64,000 bases of DNA from Sipunculus nudus (taxonomy: Eukaryota; Annelida; Sipuncula; Golfingiida; Sipunculidae), in the NCBI GenBank assembly GCA_026874595.1, contig CM049309.1, positions 74,694,426-74,758,425 on the forward strand, in the 5' to 3' direction. Below the pieces are notes generated by a model. That model worked only from the letters and a program-made list of their open reading frames with translations. It ran no database searches and was not told where the DNA came from. This document shows, one piece after another, positions 38,501 through 53,500 of this stretch. The position numbers and the translations under genes are program-made. Every line of letters begins with the position of its first letter. The first letter of the stretch is position 1.

Positions 38501-41500
38501 TTAAATCAGCACTGCAAGATCTCAGTCTGCAACAACAAACAACAATGGATGACTACAAGGCTGTGACCCCAAAGGTCAAGCAGGGCCAGGAACTGACCAG
38601 AGACATTTCATTGGATAGTAACCCTCAAGGAAGTCCAGTCAGTGATCCAGCGAAGGCTGGGTTACCAACACTTCCAAAGCAAGATGCTGCCAGTGAAAAA
38701 GAGAAAACTATTGGGATGAAGCAGGAAGTGGAACTGACACAGACAGTAACAACAGAACCCACACAGGAGACTGGTAATCTGGTTCAAAATGAACCCTCAG
38801 GATTAATGCAGAAAGAAACTCCTGAACTGATTCAGAAATCAGCACATGGAGCAGAACAGGAATTTTATCAGAAGGAACCAACTGATGTGACTCTGAAAGA
38901 ATCCACCAAACTAGATCAGAAGGTAACCAGTGGATCAGTTCAGAAGGAGGAAACTGAATTAACTCAAAAGGAAACCACAGAACTGGTTCAGAGAGGAAAA
39001 ACTGAAGTGGTTCATAAAACCGACACTGAACTAACTCAGAAAGGAAAAACTGAACTGGTTCAGAAAGACGTCACTGAAATGAGGCCAAAAGGAAAAACTG
39101 AACTTGTTCAGAAAGACACCACAGAACTAACTCAGAAAGGTAAAGCTGAACTGGTTCAGAAAGATACCACTGAAATGAGTCCAATAGAAAGAACTGAAGT
39201 GGTTCAAAAAGAAATTACTGACGTGAGTCCAAAAGGAAAAACTGAAGTGGCTGAAAATGAAAGCACTGTTGCTATCCAGCATGATGAAGCTGTTGACAAG
39301 GAAGTTCCTGAAAAAGTTCAGACAGTAACAACAGAAGCTGTTAAGAAGGAAAGTGATCCAGTGCCAGAGGTGGGTATCGACGCTGCTTCTGAGTTACAAG
39401 TTGAGTCAGTAACACTGGGTGAAGATATCAAGATATCAGTCACACGGCCTAGTCCTGTGAAAGAAAACCCAGCCAGCACCACCAGCATGTCAGAGAGTGC
39501 CTACCAAGGTGATGAGTCTGATTCCAGTGACACAGAAGATAGAGGCTGGAAACAGAAAAAATCACCCGGCTTCCAAGGGCATACCAAGGGTGCACAACCC
39601 GGTAAAGGTGACACAAAGAAACCTGGATTTGATAACACTCATAAACATCGCAGGCGTAGGTTGCGTCGTTCAAAAACTGAAGAAGGGTCACCATTAGAGG
39701 TTGAAGAAGATTTACAGGCTCATGAAAATGCAGATCCTGCAAATACAGTGTCATCACCGCCACTGCAGCCCGGGGCAGTGTCAGATGGAATTGTCTCCCC
39801 TCTGGCAATGGGAGTAGTCTTGTCACCCCCTGTGGCTGCTCTCCTACCCGGTCAGACTGATTTTGATAAGGATCCGACCCTCAGAAGGGTGTATAGCTCC
39901 AGCAGCTTTGAGAAGTATAAGGTAAGATGAATCTTAGATCCACAATACATACAATGAAAGTGTACATGGTTAAAACAACCGAATAGTAAATATCAAGTTC
40001 TTTGTACAATAACTTTAGAAGAGTGCCATGTAATATGATGATAGTTTGCATTTGCTTGTGTTGTAATTCTTCATTAAATGATATTTTTCAGATACATAAG
40101 TACTAACTGTTTTTGATTGCTTAGTTGGCAAAAAGAGTCAGTTTATAAGCATGTCTGTCAGTATATCAATGCAATCTGTCTTTGGCTACTTGGTAAGGAT
40201 TACTTACTTGTTTGATCAGCACCCAGAGTTTTATTCATTAAGAATATTGGGTAAATAACCCTTATCTGAGTTTTATATGGAAATCATTGAAACCAAATCG
40301 GTCTGCAAAGTAGCTTGAATCTTTATCCCGCTTTAGTTATTCATTAATGAATAGATGGCCATTGTTGATTTTTTTATTCCATGCAATTAAAGCAAAAGAC
40401 CTGTGTTACAGGGTTTATAATAATAGTGATCCTAATGATTTCACAGTACTCTAATATAGAGCATTGTAACAGGTCTGATATTGTGAAATGTCCTTATCAA
40501 AATGAACTGTTGCATTCATTTTGTAACATGCATATGTCATTAAAGGCTTTCTTAAGTTATTTATAAGGTACCTTGATTTTATATTTGTTCAGTCTCAGGA
40601 GAAGATAACGGGTGGTCTCCAAAAGGGTACAAGTCTACCGCAGACCCCCACATGGTCTGGCCGCACCACACCACAGCGCCACCTGTCAGGCATCAACACA
40701 CCTATGAGATCAAGGCACCAGTCTGGCCTGCAGACACCCATGTCATTGGCAGAAACCGTTAGCAGCAGGAGCAGTTACGGTGAAGAAGGTAGCTAAGGGA
40801 TTCATTGATTATAAATCTTCCCCTCATGGTATTTAATTTTATAGCTGTCATTTAAACTCTTTCCTCCCAGAGCTTATTTTAGCTAGGTTTTCAGATGCTC
40901 ACCCAAGGCTTCCTTCATATATGATATGCAGGTACTAAAATATGTATGGTGTGCTTTGGTATAATTTACTATCTCAGTTAACAGCTTTCAGCATGATAAA
41001 GGATTTTATTTTTCTTTAACCAATCACCTTTTAGCCTATGAAGGGGACTGCAGCAATGATGAAGATGGGCCAATGTATTCTCTGAATGAGTCAACGGTGC
41101 AGCAGCCCATCCTGCCGAACTTTTGGCTCATTATGCGCATACATCAGGATCATGTTGACTGCTACTTCCACACCAGGTACTGATGCTGCGTACTGCTTTA
41201 TCCATACTGTATAATGCGCCCAAGCTACATTAGTGTTTTATATGATGGTTGTTGTAAATAAAACCGTGTAAAGGATAAGAATAGTTTCCATCAATTTGGT
41301 TGTGATACAGACATGCTTGATATTCCAGCTTGGTGATATTTTGAATTCTCTTAGTTTGAATGATGATCCTGAAAAAAAACTCATAGAATTATGGTGATAT
41401 TTGGCAAACTAACCTCTTTTGGTTAAAGTTTAAAAAGTGGGTAATGTATTAATTAAAAGTCATTTGTCATGCATGATCCAATTTGGATCTGCTGTCAGTA

Positions 41501-44500
41501 TAAATCCCTGATCTTTGAAACATTTAACCAAAGCTAACTCACACGTGAAGTTTGTCTTTATACATGATACACTTTCAGCAGAGACATAATAGAGTTAAGT
41601 AAGAGGTGACATCAAGTATGGTACAGTAAAATATAATAAGATCTGTTGTATTCATATGATATACTGGTACATTTATGACAACCTGACAGATCAAAGGCCT
41701 TAAATAGATGAATGAAGCCTGTTGATGCATAACATATACTTTTATATTTTGTTACAACAGGGACACTGGAAATCAGATGGAAACAGAGGAGTTTATCCAA
41801 CAGAAGCAGCTGTATGGTAAAGTGGTGACAAAAATCAAGAACCTTTGTACTCAGGTCAACCAGGTCAGTGTCAAGGTCATGCAATTCTAGAATAGTCCTG
41901 TTTTAATGATAATATTACAGGTAGACTAAAAAAATTTTTTTTTAATGTGGAGTTATATTTTAATTAATGTTCATTATATAATTTTCATATTATATTAAGG
42001 AATACTGATAAAAGAAACCAGAGATAATAGTTATCGGAGCCTCAGAATATGAAAAGGCCTGCTAGCTGTAAAATGCTTAGTTTTATGTTCAGGACAGGGA
42101 TACAGTCAACCAGACCAGCCAAAGACCATGGGATCCAAAGTCAAGATCAGCACCAAAAGATCCAAGAATAAACTAGTGTATCTGGGACTGAGACCATGAG
42201 ATCATGTGTTTACCCTACTCATATCAGTGCATCAACAACTCCTTGTGAATCCACCATTAGTGTTTGGTGTTTTGACCAACAGACAAGTATATATAAACAT
42301 ACAGGCTGGACAAACAGCCTCTCTGAGGAACAGAAAGTTAAAAACAGGGCAGACCACCCATCTATGCATTGTAAAGTGCATACATAATAAAACCTAAATT
42401 CCTAACAAAATCAGAATAAAGACCATATTGCTTTGAGACTGAGTCCAAGACAGAAACCAAGACATCTGGGACCAAAACTGAGACCTGCAAAAATTGAAAG
42501 GCTGGTCTAGAGACCTGCATCATGGTAGTAAATGAAATTTGAATAAAGAGGCCTTTTTCTTGTGAACAGGAATAGCAAGTAGAGAAGCCTTTTCATTAGA
42601 TGAAGTAATATTGGTTAAAGAAGCATGTGTATTAGACCAAGGAATATTGATTATAGAAGCATATGTATTACACCATGGAATATTGATTATTGAAGCATAT
42701 GTATTACACCATGGAATATTGATAATAGAAGCATATGCATTACACCATGGAATATTGATTATAGAAGCATATGCATTACACCATGGAATATTGATTATAG
42801 AAGCATATGCATTAGCCCAAGGAATATTGATTATAGAAGCAAATTTTAGACTATGCTAACTTTTTCAGCCTCAAGTCATAGTTCTGATTACTCTGTTATA
42901 GAAATTGTTGCTGGAGAATTTGTACGAAACAAGAATGTGTGAGCAGCTGCTGGTGCCGGAGGCTGATGAAGACGTACGCTGGACCAGACATGACAGGGGC
43001 TTCACAGGAATCCAGACCAAAAAAATCGATGGTAAACCAGCATTTACATGAATTTCAAAACAAAGCAAACAATGGAAAAATGTCTTGCACTCAAAGGGAT
43101 ATTTTAGACTAGACATGATAGGGGCTTCAGAGGAACACAAACCAAGAAGAGAAAAAGAAGGCCAGTCATTACTTTCATAAAGGCTACTGAAAACATTTAG
43201 TCAAATCCATCAGGGAAAAATGTTCACCATGATGTTTCTTGAGATTTATGCAACCTGTTACTTTTGCTTTAAATATTAAAACACTAAGTGTTATGTAGTT
43301 AATGGATTTTATTTAGTCTGTTGTAACAAGAAAGCAGTAGACAAATGATACCAGAGACTAACAAGAATTCCATTCAAAACAGACAAAAACAATTTGTTGT
43401 TGAAATTTTTACATTTAATATGGAGTTTTTAAGGCAATGAAATAATGGTGACTGCATATGTATTTCTATGTTTAATTCTTACCTCTAGATGTCAGTATGC
43501 TTACTGTGTTTACATTGGTTTGCTGATTACCAGATTCTGATGAGAGTGATGAAGACAGTAAGTCTGGCCAGTACCTGGCAGATGCCCTGCAGCATCAACC
43601 GGGACACTTTGCCTGTGAGTGTGTCAAGCAAGTTGAGTTCAATTTACACCCAAGGCTGTGGCTGGGCCAGGACGGAAGATCAGGCATGTTCAGAGGTAAG
43701 TAAATTCCATCTGCGACAAAACTTGAGATTTATTTAGGTCAGATATCTTCAGATTTTAAGCCATGTCCAGGCTTGGTACGAGAAGCAGGTGCAGCTCACT
43801 AGTTTTCAAGAATATTACTTACAAGCATTAATTTGTGAAGGTCAGAATTTATGACAAATTGAGGATCATGATTTTGGGTTTCATATAGGGTCAAGCCTTT
43901 TTGGCATTAGTAGCTCTTTTTGGTTAATTGAAGAAATCACTTTTTCTAAGATAGTATTATTATTTGGAATTGTTTGTTATAAGGGTTTTGGACTAGTGCT
44001 TAACATTCTGTATGCTGTTGGCTGGGATGTTAATGTGCTTTGCACTATGTGGGGATGAGTTCTGCTGCTCTGCTGGTGTGGGTGATCTGGAGCTCTGCTT
44101 GATGGTGTTTCTTGGCTTGGGGTGTCTTCTGCAAAATTAAAGTTAAGGCTATATCACCTTTATCTTTTCTAAACTTTCTCCTTAAAACACACCAAATAAA
44201 TAAGAGCCAGTAACCATCCACTTTGTTGTTGTTGAGGGAGCTGGCTGGACTTGGTTTGGCCATGTTAACAGTACAGCTTCAGCATGAGTCCCATAATGAC
44301 ACAATCCTGTTTTGCATATGTTAAAGAGACTTTGGTAATAGGTGTGGTGATAAGGGTAGGGTGGACCTGGAGTTACAGCCAGAATAAAAAGTGATGAGTA
44401 ATGTATAAGTAATGGTGAGTTTTGTTTCTCAGGTGTACAAGCCTTGAGGACAGTGCTGAACCCGTTCTCTGTGAATAATCGTCAGAACATGTTTGTGATC

Positions 44501-47500
44501 AGAGACAACCTCACCAATGCCAACTTCTATCTCAGGTAAGGATCATTTAACTGTAATAATCATAGACTTCTCTGTGGTTGACTTGAAAGTGATGCTTCTG
44601 TTACTATAATAATATAGGAACAATGGACACAGAATCAAATCGTCTGAACTCTTTGACCTGCTCAGGTTGCATTGTATGGTAGTGAACCTGTTATGCTGTT
44701 GTTTTGGACAGATCCAAAGTCTTCTGGATCAGTCAGCTAACAAACAAGCTGCTTGATTGCATAGATGTTAAGGCCAGCTGTTAACTTACCTTTCCAGAAG
44801 AATTTATGTGATTTCTGGCTTACTTGAAGATTGTATGTACATATTAATGATTTGTAGGTAGTTTAATAAAACCTCTGTGATGGATGTATCAGCTTTTTAT
44901 CCACAAGGTGTTGATAAACATAGTACATGCGCCAATGTTGACATACTGAAAAACCACATAACCTAAGATTAATGGTTGCATGTGTGATGAGGTTGAATGG
45001 TCACAAGTTGAAAGGGTGTTTTGCAAGCTCAGGTTTGTCTGACTTGCCATGAGTTGTCCTTGTTGAATGTGTTTGGATTATTTTGGTGGGCCGCCACATG
45101 TTATAAACATGTGGATATAAACAAAACAAACATTCTTTGTGTAGTAGGGTCAGTATTTTCTGGTCTAATATTATAAAGAGTTCTAGGGACCATCTTAAGT
45201 TACTGTATGTCAGATATAGAAATAGGTCCTTTTAAATTCAGGGATACTCTGAAATAAGTGAAGGGGTGAGCTGATCTACAGCTGTACATTTTCCCAGGGC
45301 TGGATATTGTTCAGGGCCTTTTCAACACTTTGTAAATATTTGTTCTGAACTGTCATAAAAAACACAAGTAGACATGACTGAAAATATAAGCCTCCTTGTT
45401 GGCAAAAAAACAGAGAATAACTATTATAATATATTTTGTTATCAGCACTATTATCAAATAGGATTATGCACAATGTATTATAGACTGGAGGAGTCTGTGT
45501 CTGAGCTGAAGGCACAGGCAAGTACAACAAGCCTGGAGTCCTCAAGCAAGAAGCAAGATGGAGAAGAAAACTCACTCAGTGGTGAGTCAGGTCATTTTGT
45601 TGATCAGCCATTTATATGTACTGGGAAAGATTCTGTAAATTATATCATTGAATATACTTAATAACGGAATAATCTTTGTAGTAATTTGTTTATCTTTGTG
45701 TTTGTTTGCCTATGATGTGCTATGGTTATATATACTTTTGGTTACCATACAGTGTCCAGGAGTTCATCAGTGTGGTCTGTGGTGACAGGAAAAAAGAACT
45801 TGGAACAAGATGATGAGTCTGTGGGCTTCAGTGTAAGAGGCACATCACACACATTCATATACAAACATGTACACAAATATATATTACATACATAATGGCA
45901 GATACAGATGTTTCCTATTCCTACATAATATTGGTTTAGAAATTCATTAGTAGTTGATCTTAACAAACATAATAACCAATCATTCCGTGTAATTTAGATA
46001 TCTCTACCCAGGCTGTGCATCTGGCACAGAAACTAGGTCCTTGTTGCCCAATTTTCTGTAGTTACAATTATTATTTATTATGTGATTGCTGTTTCAACAC
46101 TTGTGCAATTTAATGACATTACTCAGCTAGCCTTCAATACATGTATAAGTAGATACCATATCCAAGTTATGCATGTTCACATAGCAGTCAAGCTGAGCAG
46201 GCTAATCTTTTTAAGTATCTCAGCTTAGAGTTCATCTATTTTGGGTATTTATAGTCTCTAGTTCTAGTCACATGAACTATGAATTTGATATTGCCTCTTT
46301 TATATTTTGGGCAGGTTGTATTTTGTATATCATGTTATGAGCTAGTATTATGAGCTCACAATGTTTCAGAGCCCTAGAAGGTTGTCTATGGCTGACCGTG
46401 ACCCTGATGAGGTCAAGGTCAGTTCTTCAACATCAGGCCGTCGGGTAGAGGAGAAGATCGTCCTCTCTTTTCATGGCATCTGTCCTGTTGGTAGGAATAC
46501 CTTGTTTTGATATCTGTTCAAACCAGTTAGCTTGAAATATCATGACTTCATTTTCAGCTCTTTTGCTTTATTTAGAAGCTTGAATATTAATATTTATCTC
46601 ATTTTACATCATACCAGAGTTATTTAAGTTAAGACTTTAACCATTATGTAATACATAACCTCAGTATGAGAATCTCATTTTAACGTACCATGGTAAATAC
46701 TGTGCTGATGTTTTAACAATTTTAATCACCTTAACTTTGAAATTTTTAGCTCAATCTTCATAGAGGCAAACAATTCCCAGAGCTTATCATATACTTATCG
46801 ATATTTTTTCAGCAGTATATGTGTGGAATCAATTAAAATCATATGTCTTGTCCCTTACTCAGAAAACAATGGCTGTAAAACATTACTTATTTGAGCAACA
46901 CTTCTGATTGAAGTCACTTAACTACTGTCCCTGTGTCTGAATTCTCTGGTTTTCATATTGTTTCAATGGAAGAAACTGAATTAGGCAGAATTTTGACAGT
47001 GCATTCTTCGTATAGTGAGTGAAAATCCACTTTATAATGGCTGAATTTGTACTAAGATTAATATAAAAACAATTTCAGTGAATAAAGATAAAGTGCATTG
47101 AGTCTTTTGCAGGGGAAAAATTCAGCAGTGAGTTTTTAAAATTGCTGCAGAAGAAATTAGATGATGCAGTGCTGGAAATCATAACATTTATGCTCCTGAG
47201 GAACCCCATGTGCAAGCTAACAGCAGAAGATGTAGAATTTATCCAGCGTCCAGGGCCTCCCCAAAAAACACTCAGGCTCAACATACCAGGGACGGCCATG
47301 TTGCAGCAGTTTGCTCTTGGTTACTACCTGAGGCAACACTTGCTGCAGTGGTCTCACACACCCAAGTTCAGCGAAAATAAGGGTGAAGGGATGTTCCAGG
47401 ATTATTCAAGAGATTACCCTGTGCCGTTACCAGAAAATGACATGTTCTTGTACAACAGGACAAAACAAACTGGTGGCAAGGGCAAGTAATATTTTCAAAT

Positions 47501-50500
47501 AAAATTCCATCTTCTGAAAAAGTTGACTCTTCTTGAATGCTACAAGGTTTCCAATATATAATATTGGTAATTGATATATAAACATGTTAATATATTTAGT
47601 ATTGTGGCCAAATATTTTTATATATTTGGCTTTATTTATGGTCATACTTTTTCAGTTTTCTGGATCTTACTTATGTAATAAAAAGAGGCACTGATAATGT
47701 TAAACTTCATGCTTCCTTCATAATTATGTTAAACTAGTTTCATTAAAAAATACAGGCCACAGTCTTGTATTTTACAAAAAGAGAAATTAATATGAAGAAA
47801 AGGAAAAGAAAATGGAATTAAAGTTATTTGTCATAACTATATGACATAATATTGATAAAATATTTGTTAAGGAAAAAAATCGGTCCTTGGCAGTTAAAGC
47901 CAATGCAGTTAGAATAATGACTGAAGACCACATAGTGCTGTGGTGTTATATATCAAAATGATTGATGGAATGTGTCTGTAATTTTACAGGTCTAGCATGC
48001 ATTCATCTTTCTTTTGTGGATGGAAAGGGCAACCCAATCCAGCTTATCAGCACCCCGAAACCCTCCCCATTTGCATACAAGGACACATTTGATAAACACA
48101 TGTTCGAAGGAATGGTAGCTGTGTCAGAGTACGACATCGTCCCATCCACAAAAATACCAGGTAGTTACTGATACTCACTTTATTGTGTTGATGTGCTGTT
48201 CAATACTCCCTAATAATCACTGATTGTTGTGATTTTGTGTGATTTGAGGGGAACCTTTTCAAAGCATAATTCAAGTAGTTTATATTAACTCTTTCAAATA
48301 CTTATTAATTGAATCATTGTTGAAATGGAAAGACATTTGAGCAAATTTTTGCTGTTTTGATAAAAAAAGTGATTGAAATAATGGAGAAATTGTTGTATGT
48401 CATGTTTTAAAAAATAAAAAGGTGGTGTTTTCTAATCATTTTAGGATTCAATGTACATTTTGGGTTCAATATTCAGGAAATATTGGTTAATAGATATAAC
48501 AGGATCTCTGTGTGGCCTGCACCTGTTGATTAAACCTTTATATTCATATGACATATTAATGCTCAGAATGCCTGATCTTGGAACAGCAGAGAGAGCTGAA
48601 CATAGCAGTCAGAACATTTACACAGACTTACATGCAATAACAGATCCATGAACAAAGCATAAACTTTATATTGGTTATCATTTCAGGTATGCTTCCATTT
48701 CCAAATTATGTTCAAGACTATGACTGGACTATCACAGTGTCATGACCATGTTTTATAAGACAGCCTCTTGAATCATACAAACTTGTGTGAGCAGTGAGAT
48801 ATTCTGAGTGTAACAGTCTCGTTAGGTTAAAAGAATGCTAAATACAAAAAATTGCTTGTTTTCCTGGTGAATTCCATGCATATTTAATGAGGTCGGCGAT
48901 CACCAGACTTTGGTGGCACTGTGATGACATACCAAAATCTGATGGATTGTCATGGATATTGTTACATGTTTAAATAATACAGCCCTCGTTGCGCAAAATA
49001 GTTTCCCGGTATGGTCCCTGATGTGGTGACGTCACTTGTATAGTTCACCTGGAATAAAGCTGTTTTGTTCTTGCCACGGACTTTCAGAAGTGTTTTAACA
49101 TGGTGGCAGCGGGGCTCCGGTTCAAATGGACACATGGTGGTAAGGTGAAATCTGCTATAAACCTGTAGATAACGCCCATAGACCCTACAGTCACTGCTTT
49201 AACCGGAGATCGCTCGAACGGTCCAAGAACCCATATTATCGCTCACACGTGCGTGACGGCCCATATTTACCTATAACAGATCGTTGGATTAAACCCCCAG
49301 TGTATCATAGCTTGTCAGAATATATTGGACACCGCTCCTTCAGTGAGCACACCATGGCTAATATTGCACAGAGTGATTCTCACGTTGACACTGATAATGT
49401 GACAACTCAGCTGTACTCGGCTCAACCGATGCCTGTTAACAAAGACATACACATGTCAGAATTCTGTCCTGGCTCAGATCCAGACGACACTGGGGCCAAA
49501 TGGAAAAAGTGGACTAAAGAACTTGAAACACGGCTCAGATACTTCAGAATAACAGAAGTCCAAGACAAAATAGATGCATTAAACATATATGGAGGTGAGA
49601 TTGTGAGGGAGTTAGCAGAGACACTTCCACCCAGGCCTCTCCAGCCAGGGGAGGAGCCAACTGATGAGTATAACCAAATCATCACCAAACTCAACCATCA
49701 CTTCACACCTTTATGCAACCCTGACAGTGACAAAACTTGACAAGATAGTACAGGGTGTAGGGGAGACCATGGCACAGTTCCATGTCAAGGTGAGACAGCA
49801 GGCTGATAAGTGCCAATTCCCTGACAAAGAAGATGCAATCCGCAGTAAACTGTTACAAGGTATGAAGGATGGCAGACTCCGTCGTGAGGCAATAATCAAA
49901 TGATATAGCCTCACAGAGCTCCTTCTACATGCTGCCAACAAGGAAGATATAGAAAGACAGGCAGCCATGATGGAGACACAGCAAACAGAGCAGCAAATAA
50001 ACCGCATATTTCAGCGAAAGCCAAAGACATTCAAATCATTCAATAAGACACGACCACCAGCGCCGCATCAAACAACAAATAGTCCAGTTGAGACCAAAGA
50101 GTGCCAATACTGTGGGTACAGACATGCCGGTTCCAGATCTTTATGCCCAGCATCTGGCAAAACATGCAAAAAATGTGGCAAAACTGGGCACTTTGCCAAA
50201 AAATGTCGCACAGCCAAGCTCAGAGAGCAAAAACCTCAGAAACAACACACTGTGAAAACCACTGAGGATGATGATGAGGATGTTGAAGTTCTCCTCAAAG
50301 TTACCCCAAATTGCTCAAACTGCAAATCTATAATGGCCGACATGATCCTTGATGGCAAAAAAGTCAAGTTCCAAATTGATTGTGGAGCCAGCGTCAGTGT
50401 AGTACCAAGACAGCTGGTACCAAACATTGAACTCGAACCGTATACATCTAAACTTGTTGTCTAGAATGAGGAAGTAGTCACCCCCCTTGGTAAATGTAGA

Positions 50501-53500
50501 AAAACGCTACAGAACTGTAGAAATAACAAGAAATACTCTGTGGAACTTGTAGTGGTAGAGGAAACATTAACCCCGCTACTGTGCAAGCGGCACAGTGAAG
50601 CCATGAAATTGATAACAATACACTATGAGAACATTGCTGGGGTTCAAGAACATAAAGCTTTCAGCAAAGGACTAGGAACACTGCCTGGAGTGGTACATCT
50701 AACCATTGATGCTGCAGCTGAACCTCATGCTGTGGCCTCCTGCAGAATACCATTCAGCCTCAAGGTCAAGGCCAAGCTAGACGAACGGGCAGATTTAAAG
50801 GTTATCACTAAAGTTGATGAACCAACAGAATGGGTAAGTCGCATGGTTGCTAGCACCAAAAAGAATGGAGACATCCATCTCTGCATAGACCCTCAAGTCC
50901 TTAACCAGGCTTTGATCGCGAGATCCATGCATTGCCAATTTTGGATGACATTTTGCCAGATTTGGCAAAAGCCAAGGTGTTCTCCAAATTTGACCTCAAA
51001 AATGGCTATTGGCATTGCCAACTTGATGAGCCATCCAGTTACTTGACCTGCTTCATCACTCCGTTTGGGAGATACCGCTGGCTGAGACTACCCTTGGGGC
51101 TAGTGGTATCAAGCGAAATATTCCAGAAAAGACTGCTTTCTGCTCTGGAAGGTCTTACAGGAGTGGCCTGCATCGCAGACGACATACTAGTGTACAGCAC
51201 TGGAAGTACAGAGGCAGAGGCGAACATAGACCATGATAAGAAAGTTGAGCAGCTACTCATCCGTTGTGATCAATATGCGATCAGGCTGAACCCTGACAAA
51301 ACCGAGATGAGACAAACCAGCATACAATTCCAAGGTCACATCATTACAAATGAAGGAATCCGCCCAGATCCTGATAAGATACATGCAATTACACACATGC
51401 AAGAGCCCCAAAATGTGACTGATGTACAGCGACTGGCAGGAATGTTGAATTACCTAGCCAGGTTTTTACCGAAATTGTCTCAAGTCATGGAACCCATACG
51501 ACGTTTGACGTGTAAGGATGTCAAGTGGCATTGGGGTCCCAAACAGAAGGATGCATTCTCCAAAGTGAAAGAGTTGGTTACTGGTGCACCCGTTTTGAGC
51601 TACTTCAGGCATGACCTACCATTAGTGATCCAGTGTGATGCCAGCCAGAGTGGCTTAGGAGCAACGCTTCTGCAGAATGGCCAACCTTTGTCATACGCAA
51701 GCCGAGCTCTCACCCCCACAGAGACTCGATATGCCCAGCTGGAAAAAGAGATGTTGGCGGTGGTGTTTGCGCTTAACAAATTTCACCAATATACGTTTGG
51801 CAGGCACACTACTGTGCTTAGTGACCATAAGCCGCTACAGTCTATCATCAGAAAACCACTAGACTCAGCTCCTCGCCGCCTACAGGGCATGCTCATGAGA
51901 GCATTGCAATATGACATTGAGATTACCTATCTGAAAGGAACTGAGATGCACATAGCAGATCTGTTTTCGCTAGCACATCTGGATACCACAGAAGGCGGTC
52001 AGGAATTTGAGGCCATAAATATGGTTCATTACCTGCCTATCAGACAGGAACGCCTACACAGAATTCGTACAGCCGTCATGAATGATTCAGTCATGTGCCT
52101 TCTAACCGAAACCATATTGGTGGATGGCCTGAAGACAAAAAAGATGTCCCAAATGAACTATTGCCCTACTTTCATACTCGAGAGGAGTTTACAGTTCAGG
52201 ACGGACTTATTTTCAAGGGTGAACGAGTCGTTATCCCAGCATCTCTAAGGCCAGAGATAAGGCAAGCTCTGCACTCGTCGCACCTTGGTGTGGAATTCTG
52301 TCTGCGCAGAGCACGTGAATGTGTGTACTGGCTGGGGATGAATAGCGACATCCGCGAGTTCATAAGTCAATGCAATATCTGCAATTCACAACCTAAGTCA
52401 CAACCTGATGAACCATTAATGTCACACGAGATCCCAGATCGCCCCTGGGAGAAGGTTGGAGTAGACCTGTTTGAGGTGAAAGGTGTATCATATATTGTTA
52501 CTGTGGACTATTTTAGCAATTTCTTGGAAGTAGATCGCCTTCTCAGTACAACAACAACAACAGTTATCCACAAGCTCTAAATGCACTTTGCCCGTAATGG
52601 ATCACCGGCGATACTCGCCAGTGACAATGGTCCGCAATTCGCAAGTGAGGAGTTCTCAAAATTCGCCAGTGAGTGGGATTTTGAGCATAGGACCAGTAGC
52701 CCACATTATCCTCAAGCCAACGGCATGGCCGAGTCGGCAGTAAAGACTGCTAAACAGTTGATCCTCAAGTGCACCAAATCGAAACAGGACATATATATGG
52801 CATTCCTAGATTATTGCAATACCCCTACACAAGATATGGAGTCAAGCCCAGCTCAGCGTATGCTACGGCGTCGAACACTTACTCTTGTTCCCACTACTGC
52901 AAAGTTACTACAACCACAAGCAGTCAACACCAACATCACTAAAAAACTCAAGAGATTGAGAAATAGTCGCAGTGAATGGTACCACGACAAACATTCAAAA
53001 TCTCTCACTCCTCTGGAAGAAGGAGAAACTGTCCGTGTCAAACTGCATAGGCTTGGAAATAAAGCCTGGGATAAAGGTACTGTAACAAAAAGGCTTGATG
53101 AGAGGAGTTATGAGGTGGAGACAGACCACGGTGTTCCTAGGAGAAACTGAGTAGACCTACGGGCAACACATGAACCTCCAGTCAATCATGGTGCAGCCAT
53201 GGAAACAGCACCAGACTCGCCACAGGACAATGTTCAAAGAGAAACCCCTACGGATGAGTCTGGCGGGGACTCAAAAAGTGCCGATGTAATCCCACAAACA
53301 TTTGCGACACCTGCTGAAATGCTCAGCAGTCCACCCGCAAAAGCGCCAATGAACACATCGAGGCCAGTCAGGAGTACTCGGAACAGACTACCAGCCAAGC
53401 TCAAAGACTTTTACAGTTCACAAGTAACATACAAACACAGACTGTTAAGAGGTATTAATTAAGATTTAAGACATTTCTGATTTAAACATAATCTACCAAA

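Noticed and set aside
42611-42859. 82-residue repetitive frame (GILIIEAYALHH units)
   Set aside because: Intronic tandem repeat whose period is divisible by 3; it ends at a stop before the exon O acceptor.
47486-47487. GT donor alternative for exon U
   Set aside because: Would give phase 2 and put exon V out of frame.
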